A stretch of 16,973 nt of DNA. Source: Treponema sp. (GTDB taxonomy: Bacteria; Spirochaetota; Spirochaetia; Treponematales; Breznakiellaceae). The first letter of the stretch is position 1, and each line of letters opens with the position of its first letter. Where the stretch lies: assembly GCA_009780595.1 (NCBI GenBank), contig WQZT01000009.1, forward strand, positions 1 to 16,973, written 5' to 3'. This document shows, piece by piece, positions 7,561-16,973 of the stretch. The translations under genes were made by a program, and so were the position numbers. The notes under the pieces are model-generated. The model did no database searches. It had not been told where the DNA came from and worked only from the letters and a program-made list of their open reading frames with translations.

Positions 7561-8412
7561 ATGGTAACGTTACAAAAGTGCAACAATAATATTATTCTTG
7601 CGTCTGACGGCGAGCGTGAAGTTATCGCGTTGGGCAAAGGTATAGGTTTCAACGCGCGCCCCGGCGAGGAAGTTGACGCAAGCCGTATCGAAAAGGTTTT
7701 TGTCCCGCAAGAAACAGCCCAGATCAGCCGTTTTAAGGATATTCTGGCAGACCTGCCGTACGAAATTGTTCTTCTCGCCGGAAAAATTGTTGATTGCGGA
7801 AAAGCACGCCTCAGGCGAAACTTCAACCAGAGCATTGTTATCGCCTTAGCCGATCACCTGAATTTTGCCCTTTCACGAATAAAAGACGGCATGGAAATAG
7901 AACTGCCGATGATCTGGGACATAAAGCACATCTATCCGCTTGAATACGCTATGAGCCGCCAATTACTGGTTACGATCAAGGAAGATACGGGGATTGAGCT
8001 GCCGGAAGCGGAAGCTACCGCTATTGCGCTGCATTTTATCAATGCGGAATCGGATTACCCGGATATGCCGAATACGATACGGATGTCAAAAATCATTAAA
8101 AAATCAATCGAGATTGTCGAGGCGCACTATAAAACTACCCTTGATGACTCTGTCCCTGATTTTAACGGCTTTGTCTCGCTTCTGCGTAGCACTATTATGC
8201 GTTTTCTGTACGACAAAGATGAAAAGCAGGTTAAGAACGATATGGAACTGCACACGCTCCTTCGCAGACGCAACGCGTCAGAGTTTGACTGCGCGGAAAA
8301 AATTGCGGCATTTATCGGCAACGAGTACAACTGGCAACTGAGCATGAACGACGTGTCGTTTTTAGCTTTGTATATTCAAAGAATTACTGAGTACGGCGAT
8401 TCGGAATTGTAA
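7561..8412 (+). CDS. Transcriptional antiterminator, BglG/LicT family
   Basis: From ATG 7561 the protein is 283 aa, the usual family length. It has an RNA-binding CAT domain (about 1-55, with GKGIGFNARPGEEVD), PRD1 (about 65-170) and PRD2 (about 175-283). PRD1 keeps both phosphorylation histidines: H99 in ALADHLNFA and H158 in IALHFIN. PRD2 has L207 (FVSLLRS) where LicT has H207, and Y271 (LALYIQRI) where LicT has H269, so both usual PRD2 phosphate acceptors are missing. It should bind the RAT at 7490-7520 and allow operon expression when beta-glucosides drain phosphate from the EII proteins. ATG 7555 is an alternative start. The frame is open back to 7429, but the promoter and RAT lie in that extension and family homology starts at MVTLQKCNNNIIL. 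No good Shine-Dalgarno is visible. Confidence 0.9.
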   Translation: MVTLQKCNNNIILASDGEREVIALGKGIGFNARPGEEVDASRIEKVFVPQETAQISRFKDILADLPYEIVLLAGKIVDCGKARLRRNFNQSIVIALADHLNFALSRIKDGMEIELPMIWDIKHIYPLEYAMSRQLLVTIKEDTGIELPEAEATAIALHFINAESDYPDMPNTIRMSKIIKKSIEIVEAHYKTTLDDSVPDFNGFVSLLRSTIMRFLYDKDEKQVKNDMELHTLLRRRNASEFDCAEKIAAFIGNEYNWQLSMNDVSFLALYIQRITEYGDSEL

Positions 8413-8431
8413 TTCAAAACAGGAGGAACGT

Positions 8432-10384
8432 ATGGAGAAAAGTTTTACGTTGACCGCGCAGGGAGTTCTTGACGGGGTTGGCGGCACAGGGAACATTAAA
8501 AATGTTGTCCACTGCGCCACACGGCTCAGGTTCACGCTTGCGGACATTGCGAAGGCTGACGATGCCGTGGTGAAGGCAACGCCCGGCGTGGTGAGTGTGG
8601 TGAAAGCCGGCGGGCTGTACCAGGTGGTTATCGGGAACGATGTGCCTGAAGTCTTTGTCGAACTGAAGAAACTCGGTACTCCTGCGGGAGCGCCTCTTGA
8701 GGAGAACACCGACGTGAAGGCTCCGGTTACGCCCGGATCAATCGTAACGTCGTTGATAAACACGATAAGCGCGGTGTTCACGCCGATACTTCCGGTGCTG
8801 ATGGGCACGGGGCTTATCAAGGGACTTCTAGCAGTGTTGCAGATTATGTTCCCAGAATGGGCTGCCTCCGGCGACCGCGCTTTCGTAATTCTCAACGCGG
8901 CGGGCGACACGATGTTCTACTTCCTGCCGATTGTTGTCGCCTACACCGCGGCGCAGAAGTTCGGGCTTGACCCGATTCTGGGGATTGTCTTCGGCGCGGC
9001 GCTGGTCTACCCCAGCATCGTGGAGCTGTACCCCTTCGGACCGTGGTCGCTGGAATCCGTGCTGGGCGCGAAGATTTTCGTGATGATCCGCTACTCAGGC
9101 ACGGTGATGCCGTCGATTTTTGCCGTGTATATGGCGGCGAAAATGTACAAGCATTTCAGGCAAACGCTGCCATCGGCGATTAAAAACTTTATCGCACCGT
9201 TCCTTACAATGGTCATCGGTATTCCGCTTACCTTCCTTGTTGTGGGGCCGGTGTTCGGCTTTGTTGGGCTTGGCATTATGAAGGGGATGCAGAGCATTTC
9301 CGGCATTGGAGCTGCGGGATCGATTCTCGTGGGGACTATCATCGGCGGGTTTTGGCAGGTGCTGGTTGTGTTCGGGCTGCACTGGTCGCTCGTTCCAATC
9401 GCCATAATGGAGACGATTACGCCAAACCCGGTTTTCGGCGGGAACAACGTCAACACGCTGCTTGCCTACGCGCAGATAGCGGCGTTTACCCAGCTCGGCG
9501 CGGTTCTGGCGATAGCGGTGAGGATTAAAAACGCCGAGCGGCGTTCGGCGGCATTTGCCACCGGGATTTCAGGGATTTTCGGCATAACCGAGCCCATCAT
9601 CTACGGTTTCACCCTGCCGAAGCGTAAGCCGTTCCTCCTCGCCTGTCTGGTCGGCGCTCTTTCCGGCGCGCTGGCTGCCGCAGTCGGGAACGCTTTTTCT
9701 GGCGGGTACGGTCTTGCCGCGCAGATGGGCAGTATGGGCATTTTCAGCTACCCGAGCTACATTCTGCCGGGTTTTGCCGGATCCACCGCGAACTTCCTCA
9801 TCCACATGTTCGCCACGTTTATGGCGGTCGGCATGACGTTCGCGCTTGTCTACGGTACGTACAAACCGGAAGCGGCGGAACTCCGCGAGGTTGCGGCGGT
9901 GAAAATCGACACCTCGAAGGTGAATATCGCCGCCGCGCTGAAGGTTTTTGCTCCGGTAAAGGGGCGCGTTCTTCCCCTGAACCAGTCGGCTGACGCGGCG
10001 CACCAGCAGGAAGCGCTCGGCAAGGGCGTGTGCATAATGCCGTTGGGCGGGAAGATTTTTGCTCCGTTTGACGGGGTTGTCGAAATGGTGTTTGACACCA
10101 AGCACGCCATCAGCGTGAAAAGCTCTGACGGTATCGAGGCGCTGATCCACTGCGGAATCGACACGGTGAAACTTGGGGGTTCAGGGTTTACCGCCCGTGT
10201 TAAAGAAGGCGAGGCGGTGAAGGCAGGTCAGCTTATCCTTGAATACGATAAGGATATTATCGCGCGGGCGGGTTTTAATCTTGAAACGCAGCTTGTTATT
10301 ACCAACTCAGGCGACTTCAAGGTGATTACGCAGGCGAAGTCCGGCGACTGCGCTGTTGGGGATATTGTTCTGTACATTGGTTAA
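8432..10384 (+). CDS. PTS beta-glucoside-specific EIIBCA component (copy 1)
   Basis: This 650-aa permease is of the BglF/BglP type with order IIB-IIC-IIA. IIB (about 1-82) has the phosphocysteine C28 in VVHCATRLRF. IIC (about 103-475) is polytopic and carries the signature GITEPIIYGFTLP (384-396). IIA (about 500-650) has H573 as phosphate acceptor in ALIHCGIDTVKLGG and the partner H558 in DTKHAIS. It takes phosphate from HPr and imports a beta-glucoside as its 6-phosphate across the cytoplasmic membrane. By family analogy it also phosphorylates and restrains the antiterminator via PRD1. AGGAGG at 8421-8426 precedes the ATG, 19 nt after the antiterminator stop, so the two share a message. Substrate (cellobiose, salicin, arbutin or other) cannot be fixed. 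Confidence 0.94.
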   Translation: MEKSFTLTAQGVLDGVGGTGNIKNVVHCATRLRFTLADIAKADDAVVKATPGVVSVVKAGGLYQVVIGNDVPEVFVELKKLGTPAGAPLEENTDVKAPVTPGSIVTSLINTISAVFTPILPVLMGTGLIKGLLAVLQIMFPEWAASGDRAFVILNAAGDTMFYFLPIVVAYTAAQKFGLDPILGIVFGAALVYPSIVELYPFGPWSLESVLGAKIFVMIRYSGTVMPSIFAVYMAAKMYKHFRQTLPSAIKNFIAPFLTMVIGIPLTFLVVGPVFGFVGLGIMKGMQSISGIGAAGSILVGTIIGGFWQVLVVFGLHWSLVPIAIMETITPNPVFGGNNVNTLLAYAQIAAFTQLGAVLAIAVRIKNAERRSAAFATGISGIFGITEPIIYGFTLPKRKPFLLACLVGALSGALAAAVGNAFSGGYGLAAQMGSMGIFSYPSYILPGFAGSTANFLIHMFATFMAVGMTFALVYGTYKPEAAELREVAAVKIDTSKVNIAAALKVFAPVKGRVLPLNQSADAAHQQEALGKGVCIMPLGGKIFAPFDGVVEMVFDTKHAISVKSSDGIEALIHCGIDTVKLGGSGFTARVKEGEAVKAGQLILEYDKDIIARAGFNLETQLVITNSGDFKVITQAKSGDCAVGDIVLYIG

Positions 10385-10414
10385 TTTACTTGCAGCATTT
10401 AACAGTGAAATTAA

Positions 10415-11872
<1,458 letters not shown>

Positions 11873-11891
11873 CAAAAAGGGAGTTTGTAGT

Positions 11892-13850
11892 ATGGCTAAG
11901 GATTTTATGGCAACCGCCCAAGGTGTTTTGGGCGGTGTCGGTGGGATGGGAAACATCAAAAACGTCGTTCACTGCGCGACGCGCTTGCGGTTTACCCTTT
12001 CGGACATTTCAAAAGCGGATGATGCCGCGATAAAGGCGACGCCCGGCGTGGTGAGCGTGGTGAAGGCCGGCGGGCTGTACCAGGTTATTATCGGGAACGA
12101 CGTGCCGGAGGTTTTCGCGGAGCTGCAAAAAATGGGCGTAACCACCGGAACCTTTGTTGGAGAGGATGACGGCACAGGCAAAGCGCCGGTTACAGCGGGC
12201 GGGCTCGTTAACTCGCTTATCAATACCATTAGCGGAATATTTACGCCGATACTTCCGGCACTGATGGGAACGGGTCTTATAAAAGGTGTTCTTGCGATAC
12301 TTCAGATTGTGTTCCCGCAGTGGGCGGCTTCAGGCGACGGAGCCTTCGATGTTCTGTACGCCGCCAGCGATGCTCTTTTTTACTTCCTGCCTGTCATCGT
12401 CGCCTATTCCGCGTCTCAGAAGTTTGGGCTTGAACCGATCCTTGGCTTGGTTATAGGAACATCCCTTGTCTATCCACGGATAGTAGCCATGTACCCCTTC
12501 GGGCCCTGGGCGCTCAAGCCGTTCTTCGGTTTTGACATACTTGTTATGCTTCGGTATTCAGGCACAGTATTGCCGTCAATTTTTGCGGTATACGGAGCGG
12601 CAAAACTGTACAAGCATTTCAGGCGGACCCTGCCATCGGCAATTAAAACGTTCATCGCGCCGTTCTTTACGTTAATCATAATGGTTCCGCTTACCTTCCT
12701 GATTGTCGGTCCGGTCTTTGGCATCGTGGGGCTTGGCATACAGAACGGCATCATGGGCATTTACCAGATAGGCGCGATAGGGGCGATTCTGCTTGGGGCA
12801 ATTATGGGCGGTTTCTGGCAGGTGCTGGTGATCTTCGGCTTGCACTGGGCAATCGTGCCGCTGGGGATTCAGCAGACGGCGGTTCCCAACGAATTTTTCG
12901 GCGGGCTCGGCGTTACGACGATACTTCCCTACGCCGGATTCGGTGCCTGCGCGATGATGGGCGCGATGTTCGGGATGGCGCTGCGGATGAAGAACGTCGA
13001 GCGGCGTTCGGCCGGCTTCGCCGCCGGCATTGGAGGCATATTCGGTATTACCGAGCCCATCATCTACGGCTTCACCCTTCCGAAAAAGAGGCCCTTCCTG
13101 CTTGCCTGCATTTCCGGCGCGACTGCGGGCGCTTTGGCAGGCGGCGTCGCCAGTATCTTTTCCGGCGGGCGCGGGCTTGCGGGGCAAATGGGCGCGCTGG
13201 GCATTTTCGCCTTTCCAAATTACCTGCTTCCGGGCTACGATGGCGGCACGGCGAACTTCCTTGTCTATTTGTTCGCGTATCTCCTGTCGGTCGGCCTTTC
13301 GTTCTCATTGGTCTACGCCACCTACAGGCCGGACGCGGCGGAGCTTCGCGCGGACAAGGCGACTGAGATCAATACATCGAAGGTCAACGTCGCTGCGGCG
13401 AGAAAGATTTTTGCTCCGTCGGGCGGGCGGCTTCTTCCTTTGAACCAGTCCGCCGACGCGGCGCATCAGAAAGAGGCACTGGGCAAGGGCGTTTGCATCA
13501 TGCCCTTGGGCGGAAAAATCGTTGCGCCGTTTGATGGAATAGTTGAAATGGTTTTTGACACAAAGCATGCCATCAGCCTAAAAAGCGCCGACGGTGTCGA
13601 AGTGCTGATTCACTGTGGAATTGACACGGTGAAGCTCGGCGGAAAGGGATTCGAGCCGCGCGTGCAGGAAGGCGAAACGGTAAAGGTCGGGCAGCTTATC
13701 CTTGAGTACGACAAGGATCTTATCGCCCGCTCGGGATACAGCCTTGAGACGCAGGTCGTTGTTACCAATACAGGCGATTTCAAGGCGGTTACACAGGCGA
13801 AGTCCGGCGACTGCAACGTTGGGGATTTAGTTTTGTATGTCGAGGGTTAA
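11892..13850 (+). CDS. PTS beta-glucoside-specific EIIBCA component (copy 2)
   Basis: This 652-aa paralogue of the upstream permease has the same IIB-IIC-IIA order. Key residues are C28 (VVHCATRLRF), GITEPIIYGFTLP at 385-397, H559 (DTKHAIS) and H574 (VLIHCGIDTVKLGG). IIB and IIA are far more alike between the copies than IIC, where the region around residues 320-375 differs most (for example GIQQTAVPNEFFGGLGVTT against AIMETITPNPVFGGNNVNT). This suggests different sugar specificity with shared phosphoryl partners. AAAGGGAG at 11876-11883 lies eight bases before the ATG and 19 nt separate it from the glucosidase stop. The stop codon falls inside the first hairpin of a palindrome island. A 53-nt stretch (12033-12085) differs at only three positions from 8573-8625 in copy 1, which suggests recent duplication or gene conversion. 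Confidence 0.94.
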   Translation: MAKDFMATAQGVLGGVGGMGNIKNVVHCATRLRFTLSDISKADDAAIKATPGVVSVVKAGGLYQVIIGNDVPEVFAELQKMGVTTGTFVGEDDGTGKAPVTAGGLVNSLINTISGIFTPILPALMGTGLIKGVLAILQIVFPQWAASGDGAFDVLYAASDALFYFLPVIVAYSASQKFGLEPILGLVIGTSLVYPRIVAMYPFGPWALKPFFGFDILVMLRYSGTVLPSIFAVYGAAKLYKHFRRTLPSAIKTFIAPFFTLIIMVPLTFLIVGPVFGIVGLGIQNGIMGIYQIGAIGAILLGAIMGGFWQVLVIFGLHWAIVPLGIQQTAVPNEFFGGLGVTTILPYAGFGACAMMGAMFGMALRMKNVERRSAGFAAGIGGIFGITEPIIYGFTLPKKRPFLLACISGATAGALAGGVASIFSGGRGLAGQMGALGIFAFPNYLLPGYDGGTANFLVYLFAYLLSVGLSFSLVYATYRPDAAELRADKATEINTSKVNVAAARKIFAPSGGRLLPLNQSADAAHQKEALGKGVCIMPLGGKIVAPFDGIVEMVFDTKHAISLKSADGVEVLIHCGIDTVKLGGKGFEPRVQEGETVKVGQLILEYDKDLIARSGYSLETQVVVTNTGDFKAVTQAKSGDCNVGDLVLYVEG

Positions 13851-13871
13851 TCTGCCTGCGGCAGATTAACC
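13845..13871. repeat. Palindrome 1 of the intergenic island (12-bp arms)
   Basis: GGTTAATCTGCC (13845-13856) and GGCAGATTAACC (13860-13871) are perfect inverted repeats around TGC. The stop codon of EIIBCA copy 2 (13848-13850) lies in the left arm. No T-run follows on the plus strand, so it is not a standard terminator for that gene. It could act as an mRNA-stabilising 3' hairpin, or as a REP-like repeat. Confidence 0.8.
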
Positions 13872-13886
13872 GGACTGGAAAAAAAT

Positions 13887-13906
13887 TAATCTGCCTAGGC
13901 AGATTA
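13887..13906. repeat. Palindrome 2 of the intergenic island (20-bp perfect palindrome)
   Basis: TAATCTGCCTAGGCAGATTA is a perfect palindrome and repeats the ATCTGCCT core of palindrome 1. An A-run (13879-13885) stands just to its left, so on the minus strand the hairpin would be followed by a U-run, like a minus-strand intrinsic terminator. Confidence 0.8.
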
Positions 13907-13907
13907 G

Positions 13908-13936
13908 CTAGGAGTTTTGCGAAGCAAAACTCCTAG
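13908..13936. repeat. Palindrome 3 of the intergenic island (13-bp arms, GAA loop)
   Basis: CTAGGAGTTTTGC (13908-13920) and GCAAAACTCCTAG (13924-13936) pair perfectly around GAA. Its sequence is unrelated to the ATCTGCCT palindromes that flank it, so it looks like a second repeat family nested in the first. Confidence 0.8.
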
Positions 13937-13952
13937 GGCTGAAAAAAGGTTG

Positions 13953-13970
13953 ATCTGCCTGTAGGCGGAT
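13953..13970. repeat. Palindrome 4 of the intergenic island (third ATCTGCCT copy)
   Basis: ATCTGCCT (13953-13960) pairs with AGGCGGAT (13963-13970) with one G-U pair around GT. It is preceded by an A6 run (13942-13947), as palindrome 2 is, so the unit A-run plus TTRATCTGCCT hairpin occurs twice, at 13879-13906 and 13942-13970. Confidence 0.7.
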
Positions 13971-13987
13971 TATCCGATTCGGGGGCG

Positions 13988-14008
13988 TTGTGGATGCGGA
14001 ATCCACGA
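13988..14008 (+). repeat. Hairpin upstream of glucosidase copy 2
   Basis: GTGGAT (13990-13995) and ATCCAC (14001-14006) pair around GCGGA, extended outward by a T-G and a T-A pair. It closes the 199-nt gene-free region 13851-14049. It does not match the RAT pattern and is not followed by a T-run. Confidence 0.5.
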
Positions 14009-14037
14009 AATATCTCCACTAATTAAACAAGTTTTAG

Positions 14038-15483
<1,446 letters not shown>

Positions 15484-15506
15484 TTTTCAGGCTATTCCAG
15501 GAAAAT
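15484..15506 (+). other. Imperfect hairpin between glucosidase copy 2 and ptsH
   Basis: TTTTCAGG (15484-15491) and CCAGGAAAA (15497-15505) can form an interrupted stem around CTATT. No T-run follows. It might be an RNA processing or stability element that lets HPr be made at a different level from the glucosidase. The support is weak. Confidence 0.25.
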
Positions 15507-15521
15507 AACAAAGAGGTTTTT

Positions 15522-15779
15522 ATGAAAGAGTTTTCTTATACAATAAAAGATCCGTTGGGAATACACGCCAGACCTGCGGGGTTGCTGGTGAAAAAGTTAC
15601 AGGAGTTTTCGAGCAACGCGACAATACTGCGGGGCGAGGACAAGTGCGACGGGAAGAAACTGCTTGCATTGATGAAAATGCGCGTCAAAGAAGGACAGAC
15701 GCTGACCGTGCAGTTTGAGGGCGGCGATGAAGAAGCTGCCGCAAACGCCATGCAGAATTACATGGCGGAAATTCTTTGA
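15522..15779 (+). CDS. ptsH: Phosphocarrier protein HPr
   Basis: This 85-aa protein is full-length HPr. The phosphate-accepting H15 lies in GIHARPAG, with R17 and P18 as in all active HPr proteins. It relays phosphate from EI to the EIIA domains. The regulatory site of Firmicutes-type HPr, Ser46 in K-S-I-M-G, is replaced: the stretch reads CDGKKLLALMKM and residue 46 is lysine. HPr kinase could not modify it there, so a CcpA/P-Ser-HPr role is not expected of this protein. AAGAGG at 15511-15516 is the ribosome binding site. It follows the glucosidase by 38 nt, and a partial EI gene follows one gene later, so the operon supplies its own general PTS proteins. Confidence 0.95.
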   Translation: MKEFSYTIKDPLGIHARPAGLLVKKLQEFSSNATILRGEDKCDGKKLLALMKMRVKEGQTLTVQFEGGDEEAAANAMQNYMAEIL

Positions 15780-15809
15780 CGGTTTAAGTCTTGCTGCAAT
15801 GCGCGGCGT

Positions 15810-15815
15810 GGGGGG
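15810..15815 (+). promoter_or_regulatory. G-rich ribosome binding site deciding the TTG start of the HAD gene
   Basis: GGGGGG lies five bases before TTG 15821. The upstream alternative TTG 15791 has no comparable motif and would add ten residues not expected in the family. Confidence 0.5.
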
Positions 15816-15820
15816 TTAAT

Positions 15821-16669
15821 TTGGGGAAAAAGCTTGTGTGCCTGGACATTGACGGAACATTGCTTGGGCTCGATGGCGTTGTTCCGGCATCGGCTATCGA
15901 TGCGTGCCTGAATGCCCGCCGGAACGGGCATCGTTTGTACATCTGCTCCGGACGCAACATGATGGAAGTAAACGTAAACCGGGAAATTCTTGATATCGGT
16001 TTTGACGGGATTGCAAGTTCAGGCGGGGCGCACATTGAAATTGACGGAACGGTTGTTTTTGACGCTGCAATACCTGCGGAAACTGTCAGAGAAATTTACC
16101 TTTACATGAACGGGCTTGGGTTTGGTATTGCATTGGAAAAAAATGACGCGATACTGTCAAACAAGCACAATATTGCCCATTGGGAAGCGGTTCTAGAAAA
16201 CTTTGAAGGTCATGAGAAGCAGAAACGATTTGCCCGTTTGCTGGACACGAAAATGAAAAATCCTCTGCCGGAAATACCCGAAGCCCGCCACTATGAAAAC
16301 ATTAACAAAATTGTTTTTAACTGCAAAAGCTCAGGTTGCTTTGCCGAAGTCAGGCGGATGTTCGGGCAGGACTGTGAAATCTTTGAAAGTTCCATTCCCT
16401 TTTCCGTTGGTGAAGGCGGCGAGATTGGGCGGAAGGGTGTCCACAAAGGCTCTGCGCTGAAAAGAATTGCCGAACACCACGGGATTGCGATTGCGGACAC
16501 AATTGCCTTTGGCGACAGCGACAACGACCGCCCGATGATCGAGGCGGCGGGTGTCGGGGTTGCGATGGGAAATGCCAGCGACTCGCTGAAGGCGATTGCC
16601 GGAATGGTAACGACCTCGCTTGACGATGACGGTATTCTTAACGGATTTAGAAAGCTGGAGCTTATTTAA
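15821..16669 (+). CDS. Cof-type HAD-superfamily sugar-phosphate phosphatase
   Basis: From TTG 15821 the protein is 282 aa, typical of Cof/YidA-like class IIB HAD hydrolases. Motif I is LDIDGTLL, with nucleophile D9 and D11; motif II is the serine of ICSGRN (S43); a lysine in HKGSALK serves motif III; motif IV is GDSDNDRPM (231-239). These enzymes dephosphorylate sugar phosphates or flavin/PLP phosphates in the cytoplasm. Lying between HPr and EI genes, it may relieve sugar-phosphate build-up, which is inference. There is no ATG near the start: the frame is open to TTG 15791, but GGGGGG at 15810-15815 and the fit of MGKKLVCLDIDGT to the family favour TTG 15821. The stop is 13 nt before ptsI. 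Confidence 0.85.
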   Translation: MGKKLVCLDIDGTLLGLDGVVPASAIDACLNARRNGHRLYICSGRNMMEVNVNREILDIGFDGIASSGGAHIEIDGTVVFDAAIPAETVREIYLYMNGLGFGIALEKNDAILSNKHNIAHWEAVLENFEGHEKQKRFARLLDTKMKNPLPEIPEARHYENINKIVFNCKSSGCFAEVRRMFGQDCEIFESSIPFSVGEGGEIGRKGVHKGSALKRIAEHHGIAIADTIAFGDSDNDRPMIEAAGVGVAMGNASDSLKAIAGMVTTSLDDDGILNGFRKLELI

Positions 16670-16682
16670 TTAGGAAGGTTCT

Positions 16683-16973
16683 ATGATTACGCTCAACGGA
16701 AAAGGTGTTTCGCCCGGTATTGCGTCAGGTACTTTGTTTTTCTTCAAGCGGGCAAGCTTTGCCGTTGTTGAAAAAACCATTACCGATACGGCTGGCGAAG
16801 TTGCGCGTTTCCATGCAGCGCGTATTGAAGCGGGCAACCAACTTGATTCACTCTGTGAAAGTGTACGGGGAAAAATCGGCAACGAAAATGCCCTGCTGTT
16901 TGAGGTTCACCGGATGATGCTGGAGGATACGGATTTTACCGATCCCATTGTTGCCCTGATTGAACAGCGCAGC
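16683..16973 (+). CDS. ptsI: PTS enzyme I (phosphoenolpyruvate-protein phosphotransferase), N-terminal part
   Basis: Ninety-seven codons are open from ATG 16683 to the window end without a stop. The peptide starts MITLNGKGVSPGIASGTLFFF, the standard N-terminus of EI, and includes the NALLFEVHRMMLEDTDF segment seen in its HPr-binding helical domain. EI takes phosphate from phosphoenolpyruvate and passes it to HPr. The catalytic histidine and the PEP-binding barrel lie beyond the window. AGGAAGG at 16672-16678 is a strong ribosome binding site. The gene is 13 nt after the HAD gene and should be co-transcribed with it and ptsH. Confidence 0.93.
   Translation, partial: MITLNGKGVSPGIASGTLFFFKRASFAVVEKTITDTAGEVARFHAARIEAGNQLDSLCESVRGKIGNENALLFEVHRMMLEDTDFTDPIVALIEQRS

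Noticed and set aside
9569..10150. Long minus-strand open frame inside EIIBCA copy 1, with others such as 10439-11287 and 42-593 (minus)
   Set aside because: They lie wholly antisense to well-identified genes, show no recognisable family, and arise from GC-biased codon positions of the real gene.
13845..14008. CRISPR-like repeat array between EIIBCA copy 2 and glucosidase copy 2
   Set aside because: The repeats are palindromes of unequal spacing and sequence, with no constant repeat/spacer unit and no cas genes.
15791..15820. Upstream TTG start adding ten residues to the HAD phosphatase
   Set aside because: There is no Shine-Dalgarno for it and the added residues (LQCAAWGVN) do not fit the family N-terminus; TTG 15821 has a G6 run at proper spacing.
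16705..16917. 70-codon open frame near the window end
   Set aside because: It overlaps in another frame the start of ptsI, which is open to the end of the window with a strong ribosome binding site and clear EI sequence.

Overview
The window looks like an accessory and energy-metabolism region of an anaerobic, fermentative bacterium with moderate GC (roughly half, judged by eye). It carries a short-chain acyl-CoA/ketone-body module, two cation/proton antiporters, two EIIA proteins of the nitrogen/fructose class, and a nearly self-contained beta-glucoside phosphotransferase (PTS) operon. Taxonomy cannot be fixed from the sequence. The mix of ato genes, NhaC, an antiporter-EIIA fusion and bgl-PTS genes would fit gut or sediment lineages such as Spirochaetota, Synergistota or Firmicutes-like anaerobes, but this is a weak inference.

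Layout. (1) 1-2815, plus strand: the 3' end of an acetyl-CoA acetyltransferase gene, then atoD, atoA (TAATG overlap) and atoE. Together they import and activate short-chain fatty acids or acetoacetate and cleave acetoacetyl-CoA. A strong bidirectional intrinsic terminator (2843-2877) closes the operon. (2) 2911-4590, minus strand: an NhaC-type Na+/H+ antiporter. (3) 4591-4728: a divergent intergenic region with a perfect 6-2-6 palindrome and a consensus -35 box. (4) 4729-5205, plus strand: a stand-alone PTS EIIA-2 protein. (5) 5228-7315, minus strand: a CPA2-type cation/proton antiporter with an unassigned middle domain and a C-terminal EIIA-2 domain that keeps its phosphorylatable histidine. 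(6) 7316-7560: a divergent promoter region ending in an extended -10 promoter and a BglG/LicT-type ribonucleic antiterminator (RAT) hairpin. (7) 7561 to the window end, plus strand: bglG-type antiterminator, EIIBCA no. 1, 6-phospho-beta-glucosidase no. 1, EIIBCA no. 2, a palindrome island, 6-phospho-beta-glucosidase no. 2, ptsH (HPr), a Cof-type HAD phosphatase, and the start of ptsI (EI, cut by the window end).

How they work together. EI and HPr at the operon's end can energise both EIIBCA permeases. These import beta-glucosides as 6-phosphates, and the two GH1 enzymes hydrolyse them. The antiterminator probably switches the operon on through the RAT. Two regulatory checkpoints known from Bacillus-type systems appear to be missing: HPr has Lys where the regulatory Ser46 sits, and the antiterminator has Leu and Tyr in place of the two PRD2 histidines that receive phosphate from HPr, while both PRD1 histidines remain. 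The two EIIA-2 modules beside and fused to antiporters suggest that PTS phosphorylation state also controls ion exchange in this organism.

The most interesting points are the RAT that overlaps a helix reaching the regulator's own start codon without an evident U-tract, the loss of both HPr-linked checkpoints in one operon, the antiporter/EIIA neighbourhood, and the palindrome island between the duplicated permease/glucosidase cassettes. Core gene calls are secure; regulatory readings are inference from sequence alone.
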